Positions 5,012-6,097 of a stretch of 6,097 bases of DNA are shown here, one piece after another. Position numbers and translations under genes: made by a program. Within the stretch, counting starts at the first letter, position 1, and each line of letters opens with the position of its first letter. Source of the stretch: an uncultured Kiloniellales bacterium (GTDB lineage Bacteria; Pseudomonadota; Alphaproteobacteria; Kiloniellales; JAKSDN01). The DNA lies in assembly GCA_937974415.1 (NCBI GenBank), contig CALJXB010000110.1, positions 1 to 6,097 on the forward strand, written 5' to 3'. The notes below the pieces were generated by a model that was not told the DNA's origin, searched no databases, and saw only the letters and a list, made by a program, of their open reading frames with translations.

Positions 5012-5046
5012 CCAGGTATTGCCGATGTGGCTCGGCTATTACCTGG
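5012..5046 (-). promoter_or_regulatory. Leader hairpin overlapping the ribosome binding site of the AhpD-like gene
   Basis: CCAGGTA (5012-5018) pairs perfectly with TACCTGG (5040-5046). Inside, GCCGA (5021-5025) pairs with TCGGC (5032-5036) around a six-base loop. In the minus-strand mRNA the 3' arm TACCTGG runs directly into AG, so the GGAG Shine-Dalgarno sequence is half inside the stem. This arrangement could lower translation unless opened, as in thermosensor-like or protein-controlled leaders. It could equally act at DNA level as an operator. Confidence 0.5.
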
Positions 5047-5301
5047 TTTCCGTCGTCCGCGCATTGATATGGATCTGGGTCTAGGGTTGGAAAGGCCGTG
5101 ACCCCATCCCCGAACGCGGGGAGGTCCGCGGTTGGCGTTTCCCGATCGTCAGGGATGGCATCCTGCGACGCCCGCTTCGTCCTCAACACAGGACACTTGG
5201 GCCGGCTCTGTGACTTCAGCGCGGCAAATTTCAATCTCAGACCGGTCTAAACGGCAGTGCAAGCGTGGCCCAACCCGGGCCGAAGCGCGGCCGGCCGGCG
5301 T
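5047..5301. other. Gene-poor gap between betA and the AhpD-like gene, with palindromes
   Basis: No convincing gene is present. A 77-codon minus frame with a TTG start (5234-5001) ends with TAATG overlapping the AhpD-like ATG. It lacks a clear ribosome binding site and a known family, and its third-position GC is lower than that of the neighbouring genes. Inverted repeats are present: AGACCGGTCT (5239-5248, perfect palindrome), GGCCC/GGGCC (5267-5281) and CCCCG/CGGGG (5108-5121). None has a T-run, so no clear terminator for betA is visible. The AhpD-operon promoter probably lies here; TTTCCA and ATATCA with a 17-nt spacer (minus strand, around 5064-5092) is a weak match. Confidence 0.5.
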
Positions 5302-6097
5302 CTACACCGCCCGCGCCGGCTCGCCCGTCCTCTGGCGCGTCTCCCAGTCCTCGTCCAGGTAGTAGGGCGCGTTGGAGGCGGGCAGGGGCTCTTTGCCGAG
5401 GACAATATCGGCCGCCTTCTCGGCCACCATGATGGTGGGCGCGTTCAGGTTGCCGTTGGTGATGGTCGGGAAGATCGAGGAGTCGACCACCCGCAAGGCC
5501 TCGACGCCGCGCACCCGGCAGTCCGGGTCGAGCACCGCCAAAGGGTCGCCTTCACCGCCGATCTTGCAGGTGCACGAGGGGTGATAGGCGCTCTCGGCGT
5601 TCTGCCGGATCCAGGCGTCCATCTCCGCGTCGCTCGCGACGGAAGCGCCCGGCTGGATCTCCTCGCCCCGGTAGGGGTCCATGGCCGGCTGAGCGACGAT
5701 CTCCCGGGAGAGCCGCAGGCAGGCACGGAAGTTCGACCGGTCGTCCTCGTGTTCCATGTAGTTGAAGAGGATCTTCGGCTTGGCCCGCGGATCGTCGGAC
5801 GTGATTCGCACCCAGCCGCGGCTCTTCGGCTTGTTGGGCCCGACGTGGAGCTGGAAGCCGTGGCCGTCGAAGGCGCTCTGGCCGTCATAGCGCATGGCCG
5901 CTGGCAGGAAGTGGTACTGGATGTCGGGCCATTTTACGCCCGCCTTGGAGCGGATAAAGGCGCAGGATTCGAAGTGGTTGGTGGCGCCCAGCCCGGTCTT
6001 GAAGAAGAACCAGCGGCTGCCGATCAGGAACTTGTGGAAGGGGTCGAGCTGGCCGTTGAGGGTGACAGGCTGGGTGCAGCGGAACTGGAAATAGACC
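5302..6097 (-). CDS. betA: Choline dehydrogenase (GMC oxidoreductase), C-terminal part, cut by window edge
   Basis: 264 C-terminal residues of an expected 550 or so are visible; the FAD-binding N-terminus lies beyond the right edge. The sequence follows BetA closely through [92 protein letters not shown] and [20 protein letters not shown], and ends [13 protein letters not shown]. The GMC catalytic His is in YHPSC (visible residue 172), and the partner Asn of choline-type enzymes is probably in NLNAPT (visible residue 218). BetA oxidises choline to betaine aldehyde at the inner membrane, feeding glycine betaine synthesis for osmoprotection. A related GMC alcohol dehydrogenase is possible, but the HPSC and GNLNAPT context favours BetA. 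Partner genes betB and betI, if present, would lie upstream, outside the window. It ends with TAG at 5302-5304. Confidence 0.9.
   Translation of the reverse strand, partial: VYFQFRCTQPVTLNGQLDPFHKFLIGSRWFFFKTGLGATNHFESCAFIRSKAGVKWPDIQYHFLPAAMRYDGQSAFDGHGFQLHVGPNKPKSRGWVRITSDDPRAKPKILFNYMEHEDDRSNFRACLRLSREIVAQPAMDPYRGEEIQPGASVASDAEMDAWIRQNAESAYHPSCTCKIGGEGDPLAVLDPDCRVRGVEALRVVDSSIFPTITNGNLNAPTIMVAEKAADIVLGKEPLPASNAPYYLDEDWETRQRTGEPARAV

Noticed and set aside
5104..5125. CCCCG-AACG-CGGGG hairpin as terminator of betA
   Set aside because: There is no T-run on either strand and it lies about 180 nt from the betA stop.
5001..5234. 77-codon minus-strand frame whose stop overlaps the AhpD-like start as TAATG
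   Set aside because: It has a TTG start with no good ribosome binding site, no family, and weaker third-position GC bias than neighbours. The overlap is suggestive but not enough for a gene call.

Overview
The window is GC-rich DNA with strong G/C bias at third codon positions, from a Gram-negative bacterium. The DUF2852-type protein, the ECF sigma factor with a Cys-containing tail and the BetA-type choline dehydrogenase together suggest an alphaproteobacterium, possibly Rhodospirillales-like. That placement is inference. There is no tRNA, rRNA, CRISPR array or recognisable insertion sequence, and both outer genes are cut by the window ends.

Left part (1-2060, minus strand): a three-gene cluster read right to left. 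An OsmC-family protein (1491-2060) is followed after 30 nt by a two-dinucleotide-fold FAD/NAD(P) oxidoreductase (214-1458, GTG start, strong ribosome binding site). A DUF4242 protein follows after 83 nt and runs off the left edge (1-130). The content points to thiol, peroxide or small-molecule redox chemistry. The leader of osmC is unusual: two abutting perfect inverted repeats, then a 13-nt tandem repeat that runs to the Shine-Dalgarno sequence.

Middle part (2061-3628, plus strand): diverging from the osmC cluster is an ECF sigma factor (2390-3067) with a Cys-bearing C-terminal extension and no adjacent anti-sigma gene. After a 162-nt gap with a candidate ECF-type promoter comes a small one-helix DUF2852 membrane protein with a charged helical tail (3230-3628). 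A weak terminator-like hairpin at 3705-3718 lies between it and the convergent cyclase gene.

Right part (3735-6097, minus strand): probably an operon of an AhpD-like carboxymuconolactone decarboxylase family protein (4777-5001), a Met/Cys-rich two-helix membrane protein (4485-4739) and a short class III nucleotide cyclase lacking both substrate-specifying residues (3735-4433). The AhpD-like gene has a leader hairpin that overlaps its ribosome binding site. Upstream of it, across about 300 nt without a convincing gene, is the C-terminal half of betA, choline dehydrogenase (5302-6097).

Overall the window looks like a redox or stress-response neighbourhood: a sigma factor, two thiol-type antioxidant families, a flavin oxidoreductase and a cyclic-nucleotide enzyme, next to osmoprotectant synthesis. 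That these genes form one regulon is a hypothesis. The sequence shows adjacency and candidate regulatory elements, not shared control.
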